Position numbers and translations under genes: made by a program. Below are positions 1-9,457 of a DNA stretch of 64,000 bases, one piece after another; within the stretch, counting starts at the first letter, position 1, and every line of letters begins with the position of its first letter. The stretch is from positions 50,244,313-50,308,312 of the forward strand of contig OY992537.1 of the NCBI GenBank assembly GCA_963921195.1, given 5' to 3'. Source of the DNA: Pegoplata infirma. Its lineage: Eukaryota; Arthropoda; Insecta; Diptera; Anthomyiidae. The notes beneath the pieces were generated by a model. The model did not search any database and was not told where the DNA came from. It worked only from the letters and a program-made list of their open reading frames with translations.

Positions 1-4
1 AAAA

Positions 5-48
5 GGATTATGACCGAATTCATTTCGGTCATAGTCCCCACATGGGGG
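5..48. repeat. Two adjacent hairpins
   Basis: Positions 5-18 pair with 24-37 (core TATGACCGAA / TTCGGTCATA, 14 pairs with one G-T wobble, 5-nt loop). A second small dyad, CCCC-ACAT-GGGG, follows at once. The pair stands out in AT-rich surroundings and lies just upstream of a tRNA-like box. It may be the head of a SINE or the cut end of a larger repeat; the window edge prevents a decision. Confidence 0.5.
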
Positions 49-50
49 CC

Positions 51-115
51 CCTTTAAGTTATTTGGTAACGTGCTAGCCTATGAAACATGTGGACGTAGG
101 TTCGATTCCAACCAA
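51..115 (+). mobile_element. tRNA-derived SINE head (candidate)
   Basis: A canonical pol III B box, GGTTCGATTCC, is seen near 101-111, preceded by an A-box-like stretch (TTATTTGGTAACG, about 58-70). The T arm GTAGG-TTCGATT-CCAAC pairs at four of five positions. The acceptor-stem 5' strand expected for a functional tRNA is absent and the anticodon arm does not fold cleanly. It therefore looks like a decayed tRNA-derived SINE promoter, not a tRNA gene. Confidence 0.35.
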
Positions 116-743
116 AACCATTGTTCGATTTCACCGAGACGACGATCATTGTTACCAGTTCCCGGTTAGGTTGAAATTATTATACATGATTTTTAATTAA
201 ATGGAAAAAATACATAAAACCTCCTAATCTTATATAAGTGGGGATTATGTTATGTCACCATAAAACCCGATAAAAAATATGCCCTTGTAAATCAAGGAAT
301 AGGTGTATTATATCTATTTATCCTTTGTAATCAAAATTTTTTAATTAAAAAATACTTTTAGAACTTTTGGTTTTTCTCTTTTTACTGGTCAATAATATTT
401 GTTCAAGTTCAACATCCAAAAAGTTGAAGGTTAAATGTGTTTTCATACTATTTTTATGAGTTCAACTATACAATCTGGATTTTTATTAACGTTTTTTTTT
501 TATTTTGAACAATTGTTAGTTCTATGTGAGTTACTTATGTTTTAACTTTAACCTTTTAAAAGAAAGACGTCTAAATAAACACAACAAAACATATATCATA
601 AATGCGGTTTTTAAGGCACGTATTCTTTTTTAACACTATACGGAACAAGGGGCCATTAAAATTACATTTTTTTTTTTGTTTGACAAAAACATTTTCTTCC
701 TACTTTCAGAATTCAGGCAGAAAAGAAAAGAAAAAATGTTAAA
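116..743. other. AT-rich intergenic stretch
   Basis: Homopolymer A/T runs and no open frame, satellite or terminal repeat that I can recognise. The end (660-740) is a poly-T run followed by a purine-rich AGAAAAGAAAAG stretch that borders the foldback element. Confidence 0.5.
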
Positions 744-2167
744 CACGAACTGGCCAATATAAGTTTAAAACTAGATAATAAACGTAGTAAAACTGCGATT
801 ACAGCTTTTAATTTCCTGATCCTGTTTTCTTTTAAAATGTCTTCAAAGTTTTAGAGGATTAGATTTTTTTTAAATATTTTTCAATATTTGTACTTGTCCT
901 AGGATGCCACTAGAGATGGCAAATGAAAAGGAGGGAAATGCTCTATTTTTCCAATTTTATTATTTTGAGTTTTCAGGAAAAAGTAGGTAAGTTACGCCCT
1001 TTTAAAACTTTGTACTTCAAATTCATTAAAATTTTCAAAAAAATATTTTGATAAAGTTTTGAAATGACATTTTGAGTAGGTTTATTCTAGCTCGAGGTCA
1101 TTATTTCCTTTACCAGTTAAAACTATGATATTCTCATAGAATAATTTTCAAGAAAATTATTTTTCTGTTTTAAATTTATTTATGTTGGTCATTTTTTTTC
1201 AAGACTTAATCGACACGTTTTTCGAGATTTGTCAGATCCCATTGTCAAGATTATTAAGCAAAAATAAAAACCCCATACTACAAGTAACAAAGGGTCTTTA
1301 ATGACAATCGTTAATGATCAACCTAAAATATTAATACATATTCGACTCTACTCTCATTGGGAATTAGAAGACGAAAATTGTACCATGGTAGTAAGATCAC
1401 GATCATCAACTAACCAACAAACCAAATATTAAAATAGAACATTCTTTCTGATTACCCTCGGTAAACCTATATACATTTTGTTGTTGTCGCAAATATTTAT
1501 ATTCACATTTTAATACCATACTAGGGGTATTAACCATGGCGTGCTAACCATTTTGTTCAAATTCTGATTAATTTTTATTAAAAAATAAAAATTATTTTAT
1601 GCGACCTTTAAATATTATATTTTGTGTAGGTTTTTTCTAGCTCGAGGTCAATATTTCCTTTACTAATTAAAACTATTATATTTTCATAAAATAATTTTCA
1701 AGAAAATTATTTTTCTGTTTTAAATTTATTTATGGTGGTCATTTTTTGCAACACTTAATCGACATGTGTATCGAGATTTGTCAGATCCCATTGTCAAGAT
1801 TATTTAGCAAAAATAATATCATAGCTAGAATAACCCTACTCAAAATATAATATTTTAAAGGTTCAATAAAACAATTTTTATTTTTTAATAAAATTTAATC
1901 AGAGTTTTCAAATGACTTTATTCACATCGTTTTATCCTGATATGGAAAAAAGGGTAAAATTAGGGGAGATCTTCCTCTTTCATTTGCCATCACCAGTGTT
2001 ATCCTAGGAAAAGAAAAAATATTTCAGAAACATTTTTCGAAACGTATCCTTTAAAACTTTTAAGTCATTTTAAAAGGAAACAGGATCACGACATAAAAAA
2101 CTGTTAATGCAGTTTTACTCCATTTGATCTTTACTTTTAGACGTATAATATCCGGTTCATGTTTAAT
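744..2167. mobile_element. Foldback element with internal direct repeats
   Basis: The outer arms are inverted: TTAAACACGAACTGG at the left matches the reverse complement of the right end (TTAAACATGAACCGG). Inward, AAACAGGATCA, TCCTAGGA and CATTTGCCATC blocks recur in mirrored order (left 820-1000, right 1930-2110). The interior holds a ~180-bp direct repeat (1087-1266 and 1637-1815, both starting CTAGCTCGAGGTCA). A further inverted block links 1555-1640 with 1820-1912. No transposase frame exists. The right end abuts an old LINE RT fragment. Edges are placed from arm similarity; no duplication was identified. Confidence 0.65.
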
Positions 2168-2550
2168 ATTGGCTGTCGGCCGGTGTAACAACACGTATAG
2201 TACGGTTCCTAAGAAAGCTCAATATAAATCGAGATAAATCACCGCTGAAACCAAATGCAATAAGTTTTGATACGAGCGTTGTGCCACATACGATAAAATG
2301 TCTTGAAAATATCCACAGCTCCACTTTACTCTCACCAAATTGGTGTATGGATCAACTCTATCGTTCCGTAAGGTTCGCTTACAGGTCTCCCGTAGAACGA
2401 CTCTTACGAAATCCATACTGTCGATCGCATAGAAGTGAATTAGAACTCTAGATAATTCATAACATGGAAATTAACCATGCTCTCCATTACTTTAGAGAGC
2501 GCTGAACAAATTGCAATTAGGCGATAATTGTCAGGCTTAGTAGCATCATC
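2165..2550 (-). pseudogene. Old LINE: reverse transcriptase fragment
   Basis: Reading the minus strand in shifting frames gives recognisable non-LTR RT palm motifs in order: KPDNYRLIAICSALSKVMES, CDRQYGFRKSRSTGDL, GESKV, the remains of an AFDRVWHNALVSK-like block, and LRNRTIRVVTPADSQ. Stops and small indels interrupt every frame, so this is a dead fragment. Its upstream protein portion does not lie next to it but beyond the plus-strand LINE at 2556-5186, showing that this element was the target of that insertion. The downstream end is cut by the foldback element. LINE clade is not settled. Confidence 0.7.
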
Positions 2551-2555
2551 TTTTT

Positions 2556-5186
2556 AGGGTTGGGCCTAACATTGCCCACCTCCCAGCAAGAGGGAAAACT
2601 TCCCCATGAAAATCTAAAAATCTGGTACAATCCAGACCTCACTTTTGTTAGCCTGAACGAAGATCACACTCCGCTTCCGATCCATCGCAAGGTACTCCAC
2701 TCCTTCCCAAACAGCCAACATCGCCCCATGTTTATGGAAACTGGTATTCAAATCCCACTCGTCCAGTCAGTACCCAAACCTAGATGGAACTTCCTTAAAG
2801 CTTCTTGGCCTTCCTATGCACTGGCTCTTGATGCCAATATTAGATGGCTCAGTCCAACTCCTAAAAACTATCAGCGCCTGGTCAGCATAATAATATCCAC
2901 TGCTAAAAAACACATTCCTAGAGGTTTCCGTAAACAATACATACCAGGCTGGTCTGATGAAAGTAATGCACTCCACACAGAATACATAAACACTGAAGAC
3001 CCCTCTATCGCCGATGAACTGCTGAACTCACTTGACAACTCACGCATAGCAAAATGGCAAAGAACTGTCGAAAACACAAACTTTACACATTCGAGCCGTA
3101 AAGCATGGAGCCTGCTTCGGAAATTAGGCAGTAGCACACCGATAACAACAACTAAATCGGCAATCGATCCAGACGACATAGCATTAAACATCAAGAAGAC
3201 ATCCCAGATGATATCAGATAAAAGTGAAACTATCGCCACCAAGAAGAAGCTCAAAACGTTAAAAAGTAATGCTCAAAATATTCCACAATTTTCGGGCCCA
3301 TTTAGTCTGGAGGAAGTTGATTGCGCTTTACAACAGCTAAAAGCAGGAAAGTCTGCAGGTGCTGATGGTATTTTTCCGGAATTCTTTTTACATAGTGGAA
3401 TGAATTTCAAAAAATGGCTGTCTCAGTTCTATTCCAATATTATGCTTACTGGACACATACCCTCTGCACTAAAAAGATCAAAAATCTTAGCACTGTTGAA
3501 AAATGGCAAGCCAAAAGATCAGGCTGATAGCTACCGTCCAATTGCTTTGCTCAGCGTAATCTACAAAGTCCTTGAAAGGCTTATATACAATAGAATAGAG
3601 CCTTCGATAAACAACATTATACCGCTGGAACAAGCCGGTTTTCGATCTGGGAGAAGCTGCTCCGACCAAGTACTCGCTCTCACCACCTTCATTGAATCCG
3701 GTTATCAAGACAAACTTAAAACTTCAGTCGCCTTTGTAGATCTGAAAGCAGCATATGACACTGTATGGAAAGACGGCATGATATACAAGTTCCTTAAAGT
3801 CATTCCCTGCAAAAGAACGGCAACCCTACTCAACAACATGTTAAGTGATAGACATTTCAAAGTCTATCTAGATAACAAACATAGTAGACAATGTAAACTT
3901 AACAATGGTCTCCCCCAGGGTTCAGTTCTAGCACCTCTGCTATTTAACTTATACACACATGATCTACCACCAACCTACTCCAAGAAGTTTGCATATGCCG
4001 ACGATATAGCGATCGCTACACAGCACATAGATATGATGCAAACAGAAATGGTTCTCACACATGATTTATCAGCACTAGGTCAGTATTTTAAAAAATGGCG
4101 TCTTTGTCCTAGCTTAAATAAAACTGAGGTTTCATGCTTCCATCTAAATAACATCCAGGCGGATTCGAAGCTCACTGTAAAATTTGGTGATGTAACATTA
4201 AACCACAATCCTACTCCAAAATACCTAGGCGTAACTCTGGATAGAACATTGTCGTTCAAAAGGCATCTAGAAAACACAGCTGGCAAAATTAAAACTCGGA
4301 ACAATATAATCCAAAAACTAGCATCAACAACCTGGGGAGCCTCCGGAAGTACTCTACGCTCTGCAACCTTAAGCCTAGTTCAAACCACTGCAGAATATTG
4401 TGCCCCTGTTTGGCTTAACAGTGCACATGTGGGAAAGATAGACGTACAGCTAAATTCATCAATGCGTATAATAACAGGCACTATGTCTTCCACTCCCACA
4501 AGGTTCCTTCCCGTTCTTAGTAACATCCTTCCACCTAAAATAAGACGCCAGAATGCACTCCTACGTGAATACAACAAGATCACATCTAATCCATCTCTTC
4601 CAATTCACGAGTTCATAGATACATGTATAGGGAATCGCCTTCGATCACGCAATCCTCCTTTGAAACTAGCCCAGACACTGAAGCAAAATAATTTTGATGC
4701 ACGTGCTGCATGGAAAGACGAATAGACCCTCTCATCCAGTGAAGATCCATTCCAGTTTCAAGACTTGACAAGTATGCCACCTGGTTCAGAATTACCCAGA
4801 CTCCTATGGGTGAGACTAAATCGAATTCGCACAAACCATGGCAGGTGTGCATCAACTCTTTATAAATGGGGGTCATCTGATACTCCCTTTTGTGACTGCA
4901 GTAATATTGAACAATCCATATATCACATAACTTTAGAATGTCCACTCCGAAGATTCACCGAAGACTTGTCCGAACTAAACAACGCCAGTCCCGAAGCAGT
5001 TCAATGGCTATCAAACATAGACATCAATATTTAACTTTATACTTCGCTTATTTTTTATAATTTTTTTGTTATGTAAACCAATTTTTATGTACTTTAACAT
5101 AGGCATGTAAATATGTAGTAGTACTTATGAAACAAAAAAAATGATAATTTGTATTAACGCCATACGATAAATAAATAAAATCAAGA
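2556..5186 (+). mobile_element. 5'-truncated LINE, nearly intact ORF2 (LINE-A)
   Basis: The element spans the end of an endonuclease domain, RT and a C-terminal CCHC motif, then a ~150-nt 3' region ending in an ATAAATAAATAAAA tail. The probable target-site duplication is ATCTTTTT (2548-2555) against ACCTTTTT (5187-5194), 7 of 8 matching. Both flanks belong to one older minus-strand LINE, whose VFPV...KKG and DATKPDNYR segments become contiguous if this element is removed. The missing 5' end is the usual result of incomplete target-primed reverse transcription. Confidence 0.75.
2560..5034 (+). pseudogene. LINE-A ORF2: endonuclease end + reverse transcriptase, one amber stop
   Basis: One continuous frame is broken only by a TAG at 4723-4725. 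It stays open from 2521, and TTG at 2560 is not a real start. Residue numbers count from 2560. The first ~70 residues are the tail of an apurinic-type endonuclease (DLTFVS, then SQHRP in place of the usual S-D-H-x-P). RT motifs follow: SYRPIALLS (324-332), GFRSGRSCSDQ (from 360), FVDLKAAYD (392-400), GLPQGS (450-455) and catalytic YADD (479-482), then PKYLGVTLD. After the stop the same frame resumes with RLLWVRLNRIRTNHGRC and a C-x-C-x8-H-x4-C knuckle. The product would copy its own RNA at a nicked chromosomal site. The full reading is 825 codons. Clade is uncertain (Jockey/CR1-like). Confidence 0.85.
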
Positions 5187-5195
5187 ACCTTTTTT

Positions 5196-5250
5196 ACTGC
5201 ACCAACCGGAAAAACTATCTTGAACATAATATAGGGTAATCTTAGTACAG
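5196..5250 (-). pseudogene. Old LINE: short RT-proximal piece between two insertions
   Basis: The minus strand reads YIMFKIVFPVGAVKK, matching the VFPVPKKGD-type segment that precedes the RT fingers in LINE proteins. It joins in frame order to DATKPDNYR at 2550 once the plus-strand LINE is removed, and to the 7600-7700 piece once the minus-strand Jockey-type LINE is removed. It is a 55-bp sliver of the same ancient element. Confidence 0.55.
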
Positions 5251-5405
5251 TATAATTTTTTTTTTTTTCAAAATTTTTATTTATTACAACTGAGTACAAT
5301 GAAGGCTCATCTAGTAATTTACATTTCAATACATAATCACGGGTAGTAAGGACATAACCCATTGGTTATTCCTAATATATAAAAAAAATCATATTTAGAA
5401 CAAAT

Positions 5406-6263
5406 TTACTCATTCAACAGATACAAATCCGTTGGCACAGTTCTTTTCAATCTTGTATGCTGCATGGGATTTAATATCACTTCTCGTAGCTCATCATTCG
5501 TATGCTGAAGTAGCTTTTGCGCATGTTTTTTTGCATATAATTTAATCACGTCGTTTACATTTGGTGCATTTAAATCTCTGTGGATGTCTTTATTTCTGAT
5601 ATACCACGGACTATTGGTTATCAGCCGCAGGACCTTATTTTGAAAGGTTTGTATTATTTTAATATTTGACTTCGCCGTACATCCCCAAATCTGGATGCCA
5701 TAACTCCATTTTGGTTTAAGAATTTGCTGATATAAAAGTAATTTGTTTTGCATCGATATTTCGGAGTTTGGGCAAAAAAGCCAGTGCATTCTTCGAAGGT
5801 TGATCATTAATTCTTCAAGTTTTTTCTTCACGTGCTCCTTCCATTTTAATTTTGCATCCAGCGTAAAACCGAGATATTTGGCTGTATTCGCATAAGGTAC
5901 TGTATTGTTGTTCATGAAAATGGGTAGATTTACTATGTTTCTATTTGTAAAGTTTATATGGGTCGACTTCGATTCGTTTAACTTAATTCTCCATTTTTTT
6001 GTCCAGCTTAGGATGTTATTTGTTGCCGTCTGCAATTTGATGGTATTTTCGCTGATATTAGTTTCAGTGACTAGTAGTACGGTATCATCCGCGAAAGTTG
6101 CAATATTAGTTTCGGGTGTAGATGGAATATCTCTAGTATACAAAATGTATAATGTTGGACCCAGTACACTGCCCTGAGGGACTCCAGCTTCAATTTTTCT
6201 TAAGCTGGAAAATTCGTCTTCATGTTTTATTCGAAAAAATCTTTCAGTAATATAGGATTTCAA
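5406..6263 (-). pseudogene. LINE-B ORF2, C-terminal part (RT palm and thumb)
   Basis: A 285-residue frame overlapping the end of the N-terminal part by 4 nt. It starts LKSYITERFFRIKHEDEF and carries AGVPQGSVLGPTLY, the catalytic FADD (FADDTVLLV), YLGFTLDAKLKW and the C-terminal GIQIWGCTAKSNIKIIQ, SPWYIRNKDIHRDL region typical of Jockey-like proteins. The family has no CCHC knuckle after this point and none is seen. The initial ATG is an accident of the breakpoint. Together with the upstream part this is one protein with a single lesion. Confidence 0.85.
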
Positions 6264-7564
6264 TATTTACCATCGTGCCAAACCTTGTCAAAGGCTTGCG
6301 CCACATCAATGAATACTCCAGAACATATATGTTTTTCATGCAGAGCTTTTTCTATTACGTTGGTGACTCCTTGTACCTGTTCAACTGTTGAGTGTTTTGA
6401 CCTGAATCCAAATTGATGGCTAGGAATTAGATGCCTCTCCTCCAATATTGGATTTAGCCGTTTAAGAAGAAGTTTTTCGAAGACTTTCGACATTGTAGGT
6501 AGTAAGGGTATTGGTCTATAAGATTTTTTATCATTTGGTTGTTTTCCTGGTTTACGAATCATTAACACTTCAGCCACTTTCCATTGGCTTGGAACGTATT
6601 TGAGTCGCAGTGAAGCGTTTATAATGTATAAAAAGTTTCTAATTGTTTTTTCAGGCAGTTCTTTAAGCAGTTTACCAGTTATAAGGTCGTAACCAGGTGC
6701 TTTAAAGTTTTTAATATCGTGATTAATTACATTCTTAAGTTCATTTAAGGTAACTAGCGGAATTACGATGATGTCCTCAGAACAAGACCCAACTATATTC
6801 TCGTCGTTTGACATCCTAGAAAGAGGTTTAAAAGTTTCTTCAAGGTAATCAGCAAACAGGTTTGCTTTTTCAATTGCGTTTTTCGCCCAAGTACCATTAT
6901 CTAGTTTAATTGGAGGAATATTCAACGTTGAGTTAGAGGCTTGTTTGGTTATTTTCCAAAGAGAATAATCTGTATCTTTTGTTGCAGTTAAGTTTCTTAA
7001 ACGATTTGTTAGTTCAGTGTCTTCTTTATTTTTAAGCACACGTTTAAGTTTGTTTGTTAATTGATTTACCTTATTCTTGTTTTCAGTTCGGTTCGATTGC
7101 CATTTTTTTCGAGCTTTTCGTTTTTCTTTAATGAGGTTTTTGATTTCTACAGGACAGAATGGCTTCACAGTTTTGTTGTTCATTGGTGTACTTCTCCAGG
7201 CGGCTGATTGAATATTATTTATTAATTTATCAAGTTCGTCTTCAACTTCATATGGAGTTTTGAGGGATATATTAAGATCAGTTTCTTCATTAACATATTT
7301 ACGAAAGGATTCCCAATTTGTTTTTTTACTTGTTAACGTAGGAGGTAGTGCTTTCTCTATTATATTTTCTCTTACTATCATTATCACTGGTGAGTGATCA
7401 GAAGATAGATCATCAGAATTTTGAACAAAAATATGTTTTTTATTGAGTCCTTTTGATACATAAAAATCAATCAGATCTGGAATTTTTTGATTATCCGTGG
7501 GCCAGTAAGTAGGCCTGTTACCCGAATGGAAGTTACATTTTTTATTTCTGCCTGCTTGTAACAA
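6260..7564 (-). pseudogene. LINE-B ORF2, N-terminal part (endonuclease end, RT fingers)
   Basis: A 434-residue open frame. It begins within the endonuclease C-terminal region: PTYWPTDNQKIPDLIDF, then DLSSDHSPVIM with the conserved S-D-H-x-P catalytic motif. A lysine-rich linker follows (KEKRKARKKW), then RT motifs SYRPIPLLPTMSKVFEKLL, FGFRSKHSTVEQ and FIDVAQAFDKVWHDG. The annotated ATG is internal; the frame continues upstream to about 7589. The reading ends abruptly six codons after FDKVW at a TGA, where a deletion of roughly 15-20 codons with frame change separates it from the next part. These motifs are typical of the insect Jockey clade. Confidence 0.85.
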
Positions 7565-7599
7565 ATTTTTGCCTTTCGCAGTAGTTAGTCAGTATAATT

Positions 7600-7700
7600 T
7601 GACAAGTATGAGTTTCTTGCAATAATCTAAGCGAAGAGATTAGTTTTATCAACCGCTTCAGTGAATATTTGGTCATTCCTTACAAAAGTTGAAATAGACG
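7600..7700 (-). pseudogene. Old LINE: pre-RT linker fragment
   Basis: The minus strand reads FVRNDQIFTEAVDKTNLFA, a stop, then IIARNSYLSNY, resembling the D-K-A-x-L-F-A segment that precedes RT in many LINE proteins. It continues into the 5196-5250 piece if the Jockey-type LINE is removed at its duplicated target. Weak alone, convincing in its position. Confidence 0.45.
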
Positions 7701-7872
7701 ACCTAGCATCATTCTTTACTCTTTTAAGGAAAGACGTTTATCACATTTACGTTTTCATCCAGGAAACAGAGCTTCCAATTGAAATGCCGAAAGAAATCGT
7801 TGAGTTCAGCCACACAGAACTTTCCCTAGACAAAAACCGAGCATTTCGGCGCTGGCTTGCAAGCACTACGAA
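7661..7872 (+). other. Short plus-strand ORF of unknown origin
   Basis: The plus frame reads VEIDDLASFFTLLRKDVY, IQETELPIEMPKEIVEFS and LDKNRAFRRWLAS with coding-like amino-acid composition and no stop for ~200 bp. I do not recognise a family. It sits between LINE fragments and its first part overlaps the minus-strand linker fragment, so it could be the shadow of another dead element or a captured exon. No promoter, start context or splice site stands out. Confidence 0.25.
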
Positions 7873-8129
7873 TTACATACATACATATATCCGAGGCGCT
7901 ACAGCTAAAAAACAGCCTTGGCCTTACTCACGATCTGCCTCCATTCATCTCTGTTCTTCGCAACTTCCTTCCAATTTCGAACGCCTAACATAAGCAAATC
8001 AGCATTTACTCCATCAATCCAGCGACATTTCGGATGCCCAACAGGCCTTCTTCCTGCGGGCGTGCTAAAACCAAGTTTTTTAACATTTGACTCTTGGTCG
8101 AGTCTAATGATATGACCAGCCTGTGACAA
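7873..8129 (-). mobile_element. RTE-like LINE 3' tail
   Basis: The minus strand encodes GHIIRLDQES, GRRPVGHPKCRWIDGVNADL, LGVRNWKEVAKNRDEWRQIV and a stop (8129 down to about 7905). This is the characteristic C-terminal tail of RTE-like LINE proteins (G-R-P-x-x-R-W-x-D-D ... W...A.DR..WR). It is followed by GCTGTAGCGCC and a short ATGT-rich repeat (TATATGTATGTATGTA) in place of poly(A), also an RTE habit. The piece is severely 5'-truncated and splits the older LINE's endonuclease fragment from its RT pieces. Confidence 0.65.
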
Positions 8130-8131
8130 GC

Positions 8132-8290
8132 CCTGTGGCTGGAATGACGAAGCCAGGAAGAATTGTGGACATTGAAATCGCTAGCAACAACAAATTCACT
8201 GTGTGGGAAATTCTCAAAAATCTTGTTGATGGAGTCAGAAATGAAGTCAAAGGCACTGTGTGACCAAGGAATGCGGGTCGCATGACAAAA
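8132..8290 (-). pseudogene. Old LINE: endonuclease domain fragment
   Basis: The minus strand reads SAFDFISDSINKIFENF, then SEFVVASDFNVHNSSWLRHS. The D-F-N-x-H block is the conserved core of LINE apurinic-type endonucleases (usually GDFNVHH..WL). The catalytic-region N and H are kept; the usual G before D is S. It lies in the right order and strand to be the N-terminal part of the old LINE whose RT pieces are at 7600, 5196 and 2165-2550. Confidence 0.65.
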
Positions 8291-8440
8291 AAAACATTTT
8301 TTGGTACAAATTACTCTCCTGTTTTACGACAAAGAAACTAAAAAAAAATATTTTGAGTAGTTATATACGAAAACTGTCGAGGTAATTTTTCTTGACTTAT
8401 TTAAATCATGTAGAACAATTTGGTTTTAATGATGCCTTTT
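8291..8440. other. Unassigned AT-rich spacer
   Basis: No frame or repeat recognised between the LINE graveyard and the satellite array. Confidence 0.4.
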
Positions 8441-8442
8441 CT

Positions 8443-9035
8443 ATCTCAGAATCTGAGACTTTTCCTTACGAAAAATGTCTCACAATCTGAAACTTTTTCT
8501 ACACCAAAAATGTCTCAGAATCTGAAACTTTTCCGATGTGAAAAATGTTTCAGAATCTGAAATTATTTCTATACAAAAAATATCTCTGAATCTATGACAA
8601 TATCTTAAAGAAAAATGTTTTAGAATCAGAGAAGATTTTTGTACGAAAAATGATTCAGTATTTGAGATTTTTTTATACGAAAAATGTCTCAGGACTGAGA
8701 CTTCCTCAATACGAAAACTGTCTCAGAATCTGAAACTTTATCTACACGAAATCAGCATCTGAAACTTTTTCTATACAAAACATATCTCAGAATCTAAGAC
8801 TTTTTTGATACGAAACATGTTTTTATGTTTAAGACTTTTTTCCATTCGAAAAATGTCTCGGAATCTGAGACTTTTTCTATACGAAAAATGTCCCAGAATC
8901 TGAGACTTTTTCTATTCGAAAAATGTCTCAGAATCTAAGACTCTTTCTATACGAAAACTGTCTCAGAATCTGAGACTTTTTCAATATGAAAAATGTCTCA
9001 GAATGTGAAATTTTTTCTAAACGAAAAATGTCTCA
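8443..9035. repeat. 35-bp satellite array with a dyad per monomer
   Basis: About 16 monomers with the pattern TGTCTCAGAATCTGAGAC then TTTTTCTATACGAAAAA, period 35 bp. Each monomer contains the dyad GTCTCAG-AAT-CTGAGAC, which can form a 7-bp stem. Monomers vary at several positions, and the array decays to scattered half-units up to about 9180. Related monomers recur near 26.7, 28 and 40.2 kb. Confidence 0.85.
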
Positions 9036-9175
9036 AAAATGTCAAAAAAAATTTCTATTTCACAATCTGAAACTTTTTATGAAGTAATAAATTCTATTTG
9101 AGACTTTTGATATAGAACAAATTTCTCCTATGGGAAAAGTCTCAGATGTATACGAAAAATCTACTAGATTGTGAG

Positions 9176-9457
9176 AATTTTTCGGAAAGCAAATGTGAAA
9201 TTTTCTTTAAAACTAAATTCAAAAAAAAAAAAAAAATTACATGATTTTTAAATAATTTTACAAACACAGCTAAATATTTTTGAAATACTGATTAAAATGA
9301 CGTGATTCTAAATTTGAAAATTTTATGTTGAAGATTTTTTTTTGTTTTGTTTTTTGAGAACCGGTACTAGAATCAGAACAGGGAATAACGGCATTCCCAG
9401 GAAGCCGGCACGAGAACCGGGAATTAAAGGGTTAATGCTGAACTAAACTGCTAGTTA
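9176..9457. other. AT-rich spacer with a GC-richer patch
   Basis: Mostly A/T runs. 9355-9430 is a GC-richer patch with repeated GAACCGG and CATTCCC-type words (GAGAACCGGTACTAG ... CACGAGAACCGGGAATTA); the inverted GGGAATAACG / CATTCCC words suggest a decayed repeat end. No gene. Confidence 0.35.

Larger units (their letters stand above)
5259..7589 (-). mobile_element. 5'-truncated Jockey-type LINE (LINE-B)
   Basis: On the minus strand this has a partial endonuclease, RT, a 3' UTR with an AATAAATAAAAA signal and a poly(A) tail of ~13 nt (plus-strand T run 5256-5268). A duplicated target CAGTATAATTT occurs at 5248-5258 and 7590-7600, flanking it exactly. The 5' end starts inside the endonuclease (LTTAKGKNLL). 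The duplication is still perfect, so the insertion is relatively young, although the ORF is already broken. Confidence 0.85.

Noticed and set aside
51..115. Functional tRNA gene
   Set aside because: B box is good, but no acceptor-stem partner and no clean anticodon arm; more likely SINE remnant.
2871..3254. 127-residue minus-strand frame within LINE-A
   Set aside because: Antisense shadow of the plus-strand reverse transcriptase frame.
8443..9035. CRISPR-like repeats with dyads
   Set aside because: Monomers are contiguous 35-bp satellite units without unique spacers.
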